Source of the DNA: an uncultured Clostridia bacterium
GTDB lineage: Bacteria; Bacillota; Clostridia; Christensenellales; UBA1242
Direction: 5' to 3'
DNA length: 21,627 nucleotides
Assembly (NCBI GenBank): GCA_947625955.1
Contig: CANQQH010000008.1
Span: forward strand, 1 to 21,627
Shown: in pieces, positions 6,348 through 13,882 of the stretch
How positions within the stretch are numbered: position 1 is the first letter of the stretch
How the letters are laid out: each line of letters opens with the position of its first letter
Translations under genes and position numbers: made by a program
The notes under the pieces: generated by a model
Seen by the model: only the letters and a program-made list of their open reading frames with translations
Database searches by the model: none
What the model was told of the DNA's origin: nothing

Positions 6348-7355
6348 TTATTCGTCTCCTCCCGGCTGATTGAAAATTTTATCAAGCAGCTTTGCAAAGC
6401 CGCTGTTTGTGTCGTCTTCACCCTTCGAAATGTTCGCAATGTCCGATAGAGATTGCTCTTTCCTTTCTTTTATAACGGTTGGCAAAATGTCTTTGAAAGT
6501 TCCCTTTGGCCTATAAATCACCTTGCCCTGTTTTGGCTGAAAAACATTGTCGAGAAGTTCAGGGTGGTCATCAACGATGTCGTCGTAGGATTCTTCCCAC
6601 CACCTGAACCAAGCCTCTGCCTCTGGCGAAAATCCTTCATATTCCTCAGTTGGCTCGCCCGGGTCAACGCCAAAGCGCCTGAGCGTCTGCACAATGTAGG
6701 CCACTTGGAAATCAATATTGTCAATCTGTTCGTCAACATTGACTCTTAGCAAATTCGCAGCGTCAATAATTTCGCGTTCTTTGTCCATATATGATTTGAT
6801 GAGGCAAAAGATATCAAACTCATTAAAGTTTTCAATCTCGTCTAGCGCCTCTTGGTCGAACACACCGGTGTAGGCGCCATAGCGCATGTCCTCTTCAAAA
6901 TCCTCAATCTTATAGTTCTTATAAAGCAATTCGATTTCATCGATAGCGCCGGTTTTGTAGTATTCAAAAGCCAACTTTTTCAAAGCCTCAAGTGGCTTCT
7001 CATACTCCCACTCGCAGAAGGCAATATCGTTTGATTTATATTTTGCAATAGGACCAATATGGTCGTCCTTGCAACTCTTGTCTTTATACCACATAACAGG
7101 AGTCAAAACTCTTTTCAGCACTTCAAGCTCTTCGTCGCAATCCACATCGGTTTTCAAAATGAGCCTTTTGCCCCTCTCGTAGTAGATTTCAAACCTGGTG
7201 TCGCCGAAATAGCCATCGAGCATGTTTTCCTCGTCAAGTTCGTCGCACTCGAAGTCATAGGTAGCAAAATAGTTTTCCAAATACTCCTTCAAATCTCTTA
7301 CATTTTTAATTCTCATGTGAGAATTGATGATTTGCGGATTGTTTCTTTGTTCCAT
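6348..7355 (-). CDS. Unknown protein, upstream member of a tandem paralogue pair
   Basis: A 335-aa protein of unknown function and the first gene of a two-gene operon. It shares PVMWYKD (86-92), MRYG (157-160), AYIVQTLRRFGV (219-230) and AWFRWWEES (248-256, followed by DDI and P) with the downstream paralogue. It adds an extra C-terminal tail of about 40 residues (from about 295), charged and then ending FAKLLDKIFNQPGGDE. The protein is strongly acidic, with no signal peptide or membrane segment. ATG 7355 is chosen over the in-frame TTG at 7373 because GAGGT sits 8 nt before it, and because the TTG lies about where the transcript should begin. A strong promoter lies at 7376-7404. Confidence 0.87.
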   Translation of the reverse strand: MEQRNNPQIINSHMRIKNVRDLKEYLENYFATYDFECDELDEENMLDGYFGDTRFEIYYERGKRLILKTDVDCDEELEVLKRVLTPVMWYKDKSCKDDHIGPIAKYKSNDIAFCEWEYEKPLEALKKLAFEYYKTGAIDEIELLYKNYKIEDFEEDMRYGAYTGVFDQEALDEIENFNEFDIFCLIKSYMDKEREIIDAANLLRVNVDEQIDNIDFQVAYIVQTLRRFGVDPGEPTEEYEGFSPEAEAWFRWWEESYDDIVDDHPELLDNVFQPKQGKVIYRPKGTFKDILPTVIKERKEQSLSDIANISKGEDDTNSGFAKLLDKIFNQPGGDE

Positions 7356-7375
7356 ATTTCTTACCTCACGCAATC

Positions 7376-7404
7376 ATTATATAACCAATTTCTTGTTTTT
7401 TCAA
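7376..7404 (-). promoter_or_regulatory. Sigma-A-type promoter for the paralogue pair
   Basis: TTGAAA (7404-7399), 17 nt, TATAAT (7381-7376) on the minus strand. It predicts a leader of about 14 nt that just contains the GAGGT ribosome binding site. Confidence 0.82.
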
Positions 7405-7431
7405 TACCCAGCCCAAAAATTACCTCATTTT

Positions 7432-7481
7432 TGCGTTTTTTATGCGTTTTTATGTGATTTTTTGGTGAAATTTGCGTTTTT
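7432..7481. repeat. Three direct copies of TGCGTTTTT
   Basis: Copies at 7432-7440, 7443-7451 and 7473-7481 in the divergent intergenic region. The third runs into the 16-bp palindrome upstream of the Ca2+ ATPase gene. It may be an extended regulator-binding zone or simply T-rich sequence. Confidence 0.45.
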
Positions 7482-7499
7482 CGAAAAACGAATATTCGT
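7475..7499. promoter_or_regulatory. Overlapping palindromes, candidate operator of the Ca2+ ATPase gene
   Basis: CGTTTTTCGAAAAACG (7475-7490) is a perfect 16-bp palindrome. It runs directly into ACGAATATTCGT (7488-7499), a perfect 12-bp palindrome. They cover the place where the -35 of the downstream TATAAT would be, and no good -35 hexamer is present. This layout fits a regulator-controlled promoter (inference). Confidence 0.5.
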
Positions 7500-7512
7500 G
7501 CAGCTCAAATAG

Positions 7513-7518
7513 TATAAT
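7513..7518 (+). promoter_or_regulatory. -10 box TATAAT for the Ca2+ ATPase gene
   Basis: TATAAT lies 16 nt before ATG 7535, with the ribosome binding site GAGGG (7524-7528) between them. At 17-nt spacing the -35 position reads GAATAT, far from consensus, so an activator or other factor may be needed. Confidence 0.5.
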
Positions 7519-7534
7519 TTTTCGAGGGCAACCT

Positions 7535-10156
7535 ATGGCAATATATAATGAACAGATAGAAAACATTTTTTCGCGCCTCGGCTCACCCAATGGGCTGAGT
7601 GATGAAGAGGCAAAAACCTCTCGCGAAAAGTATGGTTCAAACACTCTTGAAAAAGGCAAGAAGATTTCGCTTCTCTCTCGTTTTTTCGCGCAGTTTAAGA
7701 ATCTCATGGTCATTGTGCTTCTAATCAGCGCGCTTGTTTCCTCTATCATTTCAATTCTAACAAAACAATATAGCGACCTTTTTGAAGGTGGGCTGATTTT
7801 TATCATTGTCATTCTCAACGCAATCATTGGCGTTGTTCAGGAAAAACGCGCCGACGACGCCATTGCTCTTCTCAACAAGCAGACTGAGCCCTTCACAAAG
7901 GTGTATCGCAACAACGCTCTCACCAAAATTCCAAGCGAGGATATCGTTGTTGGCGACCGAATTGTTCTTCGCGCTGGCGACTTTGTTCCTGCCGACGCGA
8001 GGCTGATTTTTTCAAACAACCTCAAATGCGACGAGAGTACGCTCACTGGCGAGAGTCAGGCGGTTTTCAAACATGCAAACGCTTCGCTTAACGACGGCAC
8101 TCCCCTCGCCGAGCAAGAAACCATGTGTTTTTCAGGAACAACCTGCACCTTTGGAAACGCAGAAGCAGTGGTTGTGCGAGTTGGGAAGCAAACGGAAATT
8201 GGCAAGATTGCCGGCATGCTCAAAAACCAAGTGAAGGAAAAGACCCCTCTTGAAAAGAACATTGACAAAATCGGCAAGTTCATCACCTATGGCGTTTTGG
8301 CTATTGTTGCCGTTGTGTTTATTATCGAACTCATTTTTTCAAAAGAAATTGGTTTTTTGGACGCCTTTTTGATAGCTATTGCGCTTGCAGTTGCAGCAAT
8401 TCCCGAGAGCCTGCCCGCCGTTATCACCATAGTCATGGCGCTTGGCGTGGAGCGGCTCGCAAAGGAAGGCGCGATTGTGAAAACGCTCAGCAGCGTTGAA
8501 ACTCTCGGCTGCTGCTCAGTTATCTGCTCAGACAAAACCGGAACGCTCACGCAAAATAAAATGACGGTAAAACACATTTTTTATAGCGGAAAAATCGTGA
8601 AGGATTTCTCGCGAGAAGACCTCGATTTAGTTTTTCAATGCGCCTCGCTTTGCAACAACGCCCAAATCGACAAAGACGGCAAAATCATTGGCGATGCAAC
8701 CGAAACCTCTCTCCTTTCACTTGCAAAGAAACACTACAAACACTTTGACGAAGTCAAAAACTATAAGCGCATTTGTGAAATCCCCTTCGACTCGTCAAGA
8801 AAAATAATGAGCACGGTTAACAAAACCAAAGACGGCAACATCCTTTTCTCAAAAGGTGCCTATGACTATCTCATCAAAAAGTGCAATCGCATCTATTATA
8901 ACGGTGAAATTCTGCCTCTTCAAGAGGAAAATATCAAACAAATTGAAAAAGCCATCAAAACATTTTGCGAAAACGCCGAGCGTGTTTTGGCTCTCACTTT
9001 CAAGCCTAGTGCAACCCCAAACGAAACTGAAACCGACCTCGTGTTTCTCGGGCTTGTTGGCATGATAGACCCACCAAGAAAGGAAGCAAAGGAGTCGATT
9101 GCAAAGTGCTTCAAGGCCGGGCTCAAACCTGTTATGATAACTGGCGACCACCCCGACACCGCCTTTGCAATCGCAAAAGAGCTGGGGCTCGCAAAACACA
9201 AAAAAGAAGTCATGACAGGCAGCGAACTCGACAAACTCTCGGTGAAAGAACTCACCAAAAACATTGAGAAATATTCGGTTTTCGCGCGCGTTACCCCAGA
9301 GCATAAAGTCAAGATTGTTGAAGCCTACAAAAAAATTGGAAAAATCGTTGCCATGACCGGCGACGGAGTAAACGATGCACCAAGCATTTCGCGAGCCGAC
9401 ATTGGAACGTGCATGGGAATAAGCGGCACGGATGTTACAAAGAGTGTTGCCGACCTCATCATCACCGACGACAATTTCTCAACCATTGTTGTTGCAATCC
9501 GCCAAGGGCGAACAATCTATTCGAACATTCAAAAAATCCTACTCTTCTTGATGAGCACCAACGCTGTTGAAGTGCTTGGCATATTCGTTGCAACTCTCAT
9601 CATGCGCGACAGCATTTTCCTGCTCCCATCGCAAATTCTCTTCATCAACCTTGTGACCGACAGCTTCCCTGCCTTTGCACTTGGACTCGAAAAGCCCGAG
9701 AAAAACATCATGGAAAAGCCCCCGCGCGACCCAAAAGCGACGATATTCTCTGGCAAAACAGGAACAAGCATCCTCTATCAGTCCTTTGTTCAAACCCTGC
9801 TTGTGCTCATTGTGTTCGTTGTTGCGGTCAATAAGTGGGGCAACGCCGTTGCCAGCACAATGGTTTTTCTCATCATCTGTCTGATGCAGATAATCCACGC
9901 AATAAATTGCAAAACGAACGAGAGCATTTTCACAATAAATATCTTCTCAAACCTCAGTTTTAACCTTAGCTTCATTGGACTTTTTGCGCTCATCATGGTT
10001 GTTGCTTTCGTTCCCGTGCTCAACTTTGCATTCTCAATTGTTCCCCTCAACCTTGTTCAATGGCTCATCGTTGCGCTTTGCAGCATAAGCATCATCCCGC
10101 TCGTTGAAATCTGCAAATTGTTTGTCAACTCCTACTATAAACGCAAAAAACTCTAA
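7535..10156 (+). CDS. P-type calcium-transporting ATPase (type II, SERCA/PMCA-like)
   Basis: This membrane pump uses ATP to export Ca2+. The 873-aa protein has the usual order: N-terminal cation-ATPase domain, M1-M2 (about 56-75, 84-103), actuator loop with TGES (171-174), M3-M4 with IPESLP (289-294), phosphorylation site DKTGTLT (Asp333), nucleotide domain with KGAYD (440-444), hinge TGDGVND (608-614), and six C-terminal membrane helices. Likely calcium ligands are Glu291 in M4, Asn676 and Glu679 in M5, and Asn705, Thr708 and Asp709 in M6 (NLVTD). In M8 the position of SERCA Glu908 appears to be Gln785, as in plasma-membrane pumps, which suggests one ion per cycle (inference). ATG 7535 with GAGGG 6 nt upstream is preferred over a TTG at 7472. 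A terminator follows. Confidence 0.93.
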   Translation: MAIYNEQIENIFSRLGSPNGLSDEEAKTSREKYGSNTLEKGKKISLLSRFFAQFKNLMVIVLLISALVSSIISILTKQYSDLFEGGLIFIIVILNAIIGVVQEKRADDAIALLNKQTEPFTKVYRNNALTKIPSEDIVVGDRIVLRAGDFVPADARLIFSNNLKCDESTLTGESQAVFKHANASLNDGTPLAEQETMCFSGTTCTFGNAEAVVVRVGKQTEIGKIAGMLKNQVKEKTPLEKNIDKIGKFITYGVLAIVAVVFIIELIFSKEIGFLDAFLIAIALAVAAIPESLPAVITIVMALGVERLAKEGAIVKTLSSVETLGCCSVICSDKTGTLTQNKMTVKHIFYSGKIVKDFSREDLDLVFQCASLCNNAQIDKDGKIIGDATETSLLSLAKKHYKHFDEVKNYKRICEIPFDSSRKIMSTVNKTKDGNILFSKGAYDYLIKKCNRIYYNGEILPLQEENIKQIEKAIKTFCENAERVLALTFKPSATPNETETDLVFLGLVGMIDPPRKEAKESIAKCFKAGLKPVMITGDHPDTAFAIAKELGLAKHKKEVMTGSELDKLSVKELTKNIEKYSVFARVTPEHKVKIVEAYKKIGKIVAMTGDGVNDAPSISRADIGTCMGISGTDVTKSVADLIITDDNFSTIVVAIRQGRTIYSNIQKILLFLMSTNAVEVLGIFVATLIMRDSIFLLPSQILFINLVTDSFPAFALGLEKPEKNIMEKPPRDPKATIFSGKTGTSILYQSFVQTLLVLIVFVVAVNKWGNAVASTMVFLIICLMQIIHAINCKTNESIFTINIFSNLSFNLSFIGLFALIMVVAFVPVLNFAFSIVPLNLVQWLIVALCSISIIPLVEICKLFVNSYYKRKKL

Positions 10157-10158
10157 GA

Positions 10159-10197
10159 AAAAATCCTCGTTTTCAAAACGGGGATTTTTATTTTTTT
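10159..10197. terminator. Bidirectional terminator between the ATPase gene and prs
   Basis: AAAATCC-T-CGTTTT pairs with AAAACG-G-GGATTTT around a single C, followed by TTTATTTTTTT on the plus strand. On the minus strand the other arm ends in ATTTTTTC, so it can also stop transcription coming from prs. Confidence 0.85.
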
Positions 10198-10258
10198 GTT
10201 TTTCATTTGTATAAAACCAATCAAAATTAACAAAATTTTGCAAATAAATTTTTATTTT

Positions 10259-11356
10259 TTATAATTGTTTCAAAAGTGTTTTGATTTTGTCGGCACTATT
10301 GATAAGAGGTGAAAGGCTTCCGCCGTTGTTGAGAGTGTTGATAAGAAGCGCCAAATATTTGCAGATATCAACAACTTTCAGCCAAGGTTTTTGTTTGATT
10401 TCTTCTGGAATATAGCTGGCGTTGGTTGTGTAAACTCTCTTTATGATTCCTTCTTCAAAGAGCTTATCAAACTTTTCTGTGCCCTCTGTGAAAAACGCAA
10501 ATGTTGCAATGATATACATATTTTTTGCACCGCGTTTTTTGAGTTCTGCGCAAACATCAAGTATGCTTTCGCCCGAGGCAATCATGTCGTCAACCAAAAG
10601 CGCGTCCATATCTTTGAGGTCCCTGCCCATATAGTCGTGAGCAATGATAGGGTTTTTGCCGTTTACAACGCGCGTGTAGTCGCGGCGCTTGAAAAACATA
10701 CTTGCATCAAGTGAAAGCATGGAAGCATATTGAATAACTCTTTGCATCGCGCCTGCGTCCGGGCTGACGACGAGCATTTTGTCTTTATCAATATTTTCCC
10801 TGTTGTCGCTGATAAACTCTTTGAGTATTGCATAGACCGGGAATATTGAATCGAAGCTTGAATTTGGTGTTGCGTTCTGCACATTTGGGTCGTGCGCATC
10901 GAAAGTGAGCACACTATCAACGCCAAGGTCTTCCAAATATCTCAGCGCCATTGCGCAATCAAGGCTTTCGCGCCCTGTTCTTCTGTGTTGCCTTGAAGCA
11001 TAGAGAAGAGGCATTATAACATTTATTCTATGCGCCTTCCCGCCAATCGCCGAGATGACCCTCACGATGTCTTGGAAGTGTTCGTCTGGGCTGACATGAT
11101 TCACATTGCCAAACATTTTGTAGGTCAGCGAATAGTTTGAAATGTCCGAAATGATAAACACGTCCTTGCCGCGTATGGTTTCATTGAGTTTAACTTTGCC
11201 CTCGCCATTGTTGAATCGCACCGACTCAACCTTGCTCACATAGGTGTTAACATCTTCACCACGAAGGCGTTTGAGTTCTTTATCGACCTCGCCAATTCTG
11301 TCGCAAAAGTTTTCAAAGCATAGAATTTTCAGCTCACCATTGCTGAATTTTTCCAT
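10259..11356 (-). CDS. prs: Ribose-phosphate pyrophosphokinase, long atypical form
   Basis: This enzyme makes PRPP from ribose-5-phosphate and ATP, feeding nucleotide, His and Trp synthesis in the cytosol. The 365-aa product is longer than the usual 310-320 aa and diverges at the signatures. It has MPLLYASRQHRR (115-126) for the usual YARQDRK block, VLTFDAHDP (149-157) for the VDLH site, SPDAGAMQRV (198-207), and the PRPP loop LLVDDMIASGESI (253-265) where typical enzymes read DTGGT. The extra length is mainly at the N-terminus. ATG 11356 has AGGAGG 9 nt upstream. A GTG at 11374 overlapping the previous stop was rejected. It is the third gene of the operon from 12426. Activity is likely but not certain given the divergence. 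Confidence 0.88.
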   Translation of the reverse strand: MEKFSNGELKILCFENFCDRIGEVDKELKRLRGEDVNTYVSKVESVRFNNGEGKVKLNETIRGKDVFIISDISNYSLTYKMFGNVNHVSPDEHFQDIVRVISAIGGKAHRINVIMPLLYASRQHRRTGRESLDCAMALRYLEDLGVDSVLTFDAHDPNVQNATPNSSFDSIFPVYAILKEFISDNRENIDKDKMLVVSPDAGAMQRVIQYASMLSLDASMFFKRRDYTRVVNGKNPIIAHDYMGRDLKDMDALLVDDMIASGESILDVCAELKKRGAKNMYIIATFAFFTEGTEKFDKLFEEGIIKRVYTTNASYIPEEIKQKPWLKVVDICKYLALLINTLNNGGSLSPLINSADKIKTLLKQL

Positions 11357-11373
11357 TTGTGTTTTCCTCCTCA

Positions 11374-12294
11374 CTACTCGATTGTTAAAACAACACCATG
11401 GAGCCCGCTCTTCCCTGTGTAGAGACGCATGTTTCCAATATTACCAATAAGGTTGAGGCCTTCAACCATGATGTTGCCACATTCAGTCGTGAGTTTTGCC
11501 GAGGTCATCTCGTCCTCTGGTGGGAAGATGAACTCTATCAAAAGATTGAGCAGAATCTCGCTATCTTTTTCGGTTCTGCCGTTTATTGCGAGTTTGCCGC
11601 TTTCAAATTGCCACTCGCCCTTTTCGTCAAGTTTTATATCATAGTGCACGGTGATGTACATCGTGTCGGGAACAATCATCTTCACCAAAAATAGTGGAGT
11701 GTCCATCTCCTTTGCCATTTGGTTTCGAACAGACGAAGTGTCAAGCTTGAATGTGAAGGAAACTGACGCGCTGCTATCACTATAAACATTTTTGCCGTCT
11801 TCTTCGCCAACAACAGTTGGATTTATCATAAGTTCCAAAATGCTGATTCTAAGAGTGTTGAGATACCTGATATCTGGAAGTTTGCTCACCATGATTTGGC
11901 TGGCAAGCATTTCATCAAGGAATGCCGCCACCTCTTTGTCGGTGAAATAATACTTTCCGCTAACGAACCCATCGCCTTTGAGAGTGTCAAACGCCCAGTA
12001 GTCAATGTCGCCGCTTTCGGTGGTTGGAACCCCTGCTTCTTTCATCTTTCTCTCAGCCGACAGAGTGTCCGACGTTGAAAAACCGTATTTCACGAGGTCG
12101 TCTTCCTTTGGCGACTTATATAGCGTTGTTACCATTGCAACAAGGTCGTGCATGTTGTTGATGCCATACTCCCCAAAATACTTTGGAACAATCGCTTTGT
12201 CGAGCGTGAAGTAGGCACAAAGAACAATGACAACAATAGTTGCCAGCGCAATGAACAAGTTGATAAAAAAGGAATACTTCCTGTTTTTTTTCAT
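11374..12294 (-). CDS. Membrane-anchored protein of unknown function
   Basis: Not recognised. This 306-aa protein has a basic start (MKKNRKYS), one membrane helix at about 11-30, and a large external domain with no cysteine pairs and many beta-type alternations. A segment SASVSFTFKLDTSSVRNQM and a later strand-rich part (MYITVHYDIKLDEKGEWQFESGKLAING) suggest a folded extracytoplasmic domain. ATG 12294 is 6 nt after the stop of the 41-aa peptide gene, with AGG 5 nt upstream. Its own stop overlaps the GTG upstream of prs. Co-transcription with a small membrane peptide suggests the two may interact in the membrane (inference). The link to prs may be only positional. Confidence 0.8.
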   Translation of the reverse strand: MKKNRKYSFFINLFIALATIVVIVLCAYFTLDKAIVPKYFGEYGINNMHDLVAMVTTLYKSPKEDDLVKYGFSTSDTLSAERKMKEAGVPTTESGDIDYWAFDTLKGDGFVSGKYYFTDKEVAAFLDEMLASQIMVSKLPDIRYLNTLRISILELMINPTVVGEEDGKNVYSDSSASVSFTFKLDTSSVRNQMAKEMDTPLFLVKMIVPDTMYITVHYDIKLDEKGEWQFESGKLAINGRTEKDSEILLNLLIEFIFPPEDEMTSAKLTTECGNIMVEGLNLIGNIGNMRLYTGKSGLHGVVLTIE

Positions 12295-12300
12295 AAAAGC

Positions 12301-12426
12301 CTAGTTTATAATATTGGAGTGAATAAGACCGCGGAGAAGCAAAAACAAGCATACCCCAGCAACAATAACATATAGCGTTATGCGTAGTATTCTAAACAAC
12401 AGACTGCGATGCCCGAACAATCCCAT
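12301..12426 (-). CDS. 41-aa small membrane peptide
   Basis: A short gene with strong signals: ATG 12426, AGGAG 8 nt upstream, and a near-consensus promoter 19 nt upstream. The peptide starts MGLFGHRSLLFRILRITL, has a basic amphipathic N-terminus and one hydrophobic segment (about 16-35, including YVIVAGVCLFLLL), and ends LIHSNIIN. It is the first gene of an operon with the 306-aa protein and prs. No function is recognised. Position and topology would fit a small membrane regulator or complex subunit. The coding call rests on the ribosome binding site, promoter and spacing; no homologue can be checked here. Confidence 0.68.
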   Translation of the reverse strand: MGLFGHRSLLFRILRITLYVIVAGVCLFLLLRGLIHSNIIN

Positions 12427-12444
12427 AGTTTTTCTCCTATTTTT

Positions 12445-12473
12445 AGTATAGCCAGCCCGCGAAACCATGTCAA
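12445..12473 (-). promoter_or_regulatory. Strong sigma-A-type promoter for the small-peptide/306-aa/prs operon
   Basis: TTGACA (12473-12468), 17 nt, TATACT (12450-12445) on the minus strand, with transcription expected near 12438. It starts only about 17 nt after the tilS stop codon, with no terminator between them. Confidence 0.82.
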
Positions 12474-12490
12474 GAAATAGTTGCCGCCTT

Positions 12491-13822
12491 TTATTTTTCG
12501 TTGATTTTGCCAGTTAAAATAACGGCAATATCTTTTGTGTTTTGGTCAATTTTCACGCTGCCCGAGATGTCATGCCCAAGAACCGCCAAAACCACGCTGC
12601 CCGACGCCAAAACAACAACATCTTGCCTCTCGCGAAGCGGAATCTTCTTGTCGGTGAAGTAGTCGCCGAGCTTTTTCTTGCCGCTTGCGCCAAGTTTTGA
12701 AAAGATGTCGCCAACTTTTGGAGCGCGAAGCACCGCATCACTTGGAATTTTCGCTAAATCCACATATAGTTTTCCCTTTTCGAACTCGCTCACAGCCCGA
12801 GTTTTTTCAATCGTGATATGGTTCTCGCCAAAAACGAAATCCCCAAGCGAGAACTTTTCTTCGCCAGCAGGCTCTTTCTCGCCCCCGCATTTTTTCAAAA
12901 AAATCCCGTCGCTATCTCTAAACGCCTTCACCCCATGAGGCAGAGAAATCTCGCTTGAACTTTTCTTGTTATATAGCAATTTTATGCTCTCAATATGCAC
13001 TTCGTTAAAGTCTTTATATTCTTCAAGCGCGTTAATTGCGTTTTTTATCAGCCTTGAAAGGAGCGCGTCGTGAAGAAACTTTGCATTTTCGTCAATCTTC
13101 ACTCCGCCATTTTGCTTTTTCAAAAGGTCTTTTGGAAGCGTGCTCACAATATAATCCTCATCTTCCTTGCAAAGTTTCGCGAAATTTACGAGTGCACCCT
13201 CGAAATTTGCGTATTTTGTTTTGATGAGAGGAAAAACTTCGTTGCGCAGAAAATTGCGAGTGTAGGACGAATCAAGGTTCGTGCTATCGGTCACAAACTC
13301 AATGCCGTGCTTCTTGTTATAGTCCAAAATCTCCTCGCGCGACGAAAAGAGAAGAGGGCGATAAATGTCGCTTCTCACCTCGTCCATTCCGGTTGCGCCC
13401 GAAAGCGAACTGCCCCTTGCGATGTGCATGAAGATTGTTTCGGCTTGGTCGCAAAGGTTGTGGGCGATGAAAATCTTGTTTGCGCCCTTTTCTCTCTTGA
13501 CCTCACTCAGCGCCTCATATCTTAGTTCGCGACACGCCTCTTCCAAAGATTTTGCGGTTTGCTTTGCATAGGAAGGAGCGTCAACATTTTTCAAAACAAA
13601 CTCAACGCCGCTTTTCATGGCAAACGCCCTAACAAGCTCCGCGTCCTTTCTTGCCTCTTCACCACGAATGCCGTGGTTGACATGAACAACTGTCAGCTGA
13701 AAATTGTGGGATTTCTTATAGGAGAGCAAAAGAGACAGCAAGCACATAGAGTCAGCTCCGCCACTCACCCCAACAATGACATTGTCGTTTTCCTCAATAA
13801 ATTTTTCAAGTTGAACTTTCAT
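12491..13822 (-). CDS. tilS: tRNA(Ile)-lysidine synthetase
   Basis: TilS attaches lysine to C34 of the CAU-anticodon isoleucine tRNA, switching it from reading AUG to AUA; it is essential in most bacteria. The 443-aa product opens with the PP-loop ATPase domain: VIVGVSGGADSMCLL (15-29), VVHVNHGIRGEEA, and IAHNLCDQAETIFMHIARGS with the RP(L) segment soon after. The C-terminal domain (about 350-443) includes VLRAPKVGD and KKLGDYFTDKKIPLRER, typical of full-length TilS. ATG 13822 is fixed by the PP-loop position; a TTG at 13846 was rejected. A TTGAAA/CATAAT promoter ends 6 nt before the ATG and there is no good Shine-Dalgarno sequence. It also lies just downstream of spoIIE, as in Bacillus. Confidence 0.95.
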   Translation of the reverse strand: MKVQLEKFIEENDNVIVGVSGGADSMCLLSLLLSYKKSHNFQLTVVHVNHGIRGEEARKDAELVRAFAMKSGVEFVLKNVDAPSYAKQTAKSLEEACRELRYEALSEVKREKGANKIFIAHNLCDQAETIFMHIARGSSLSGATGMDEVRSDIYRPLLFSSREEILDYNKKHGIEFVTDSTNLDSSYTRNFLRNEVFPLIKTKYANFEGALVNFAKLCKEDEDYIVSTLPKDLLKKQNGGVKIDENAKFLHDALLSRLIKNAINALEEYKDFNEVHIESIKLLYNKKSSSEISLPHGVKAFRDSDGIFLKKCGGEKEPAGEEKFSLGDFVFGENHITIEKTRAVSEFEKGKLYVDLAKIPSDAVLRAPKVGDIFSKLGASGKKKLGDYFTDKKIPLRERQDVVVLASGSVVLAVLGHDISGSVKIDQNTKDIAVILTGKINEK

Positions 13823-13828
13823 GCTTCC

Positions 13829-13857
13829 ATTATGGCATAATTTCAAGTTTTTTTCAA
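13829..13857 (-). promoter_or_regulatory. Promoter for tilS, apparently leaderless
   Basis: TTGAAA (13857-13852), 17 nt, CATAAT (13834-13829) on the minus strand. Transcription would start at or next to the A of ATG 13822. It lies in the 60-nt spoIIE-tilS gap and would uncouple tilS from sporulation control. Confidence 0.65.
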
Positions 13858-13882
13858 TTATAATGATAGAATTTTGCGAAAT

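Noticed and set aside
13036..13571. Plus-strand open frames opposite tilS and other genes
   Set aside because: They lack ribosome binding sites and family-like composition, and lie fully within well-supported genes on the other strand.
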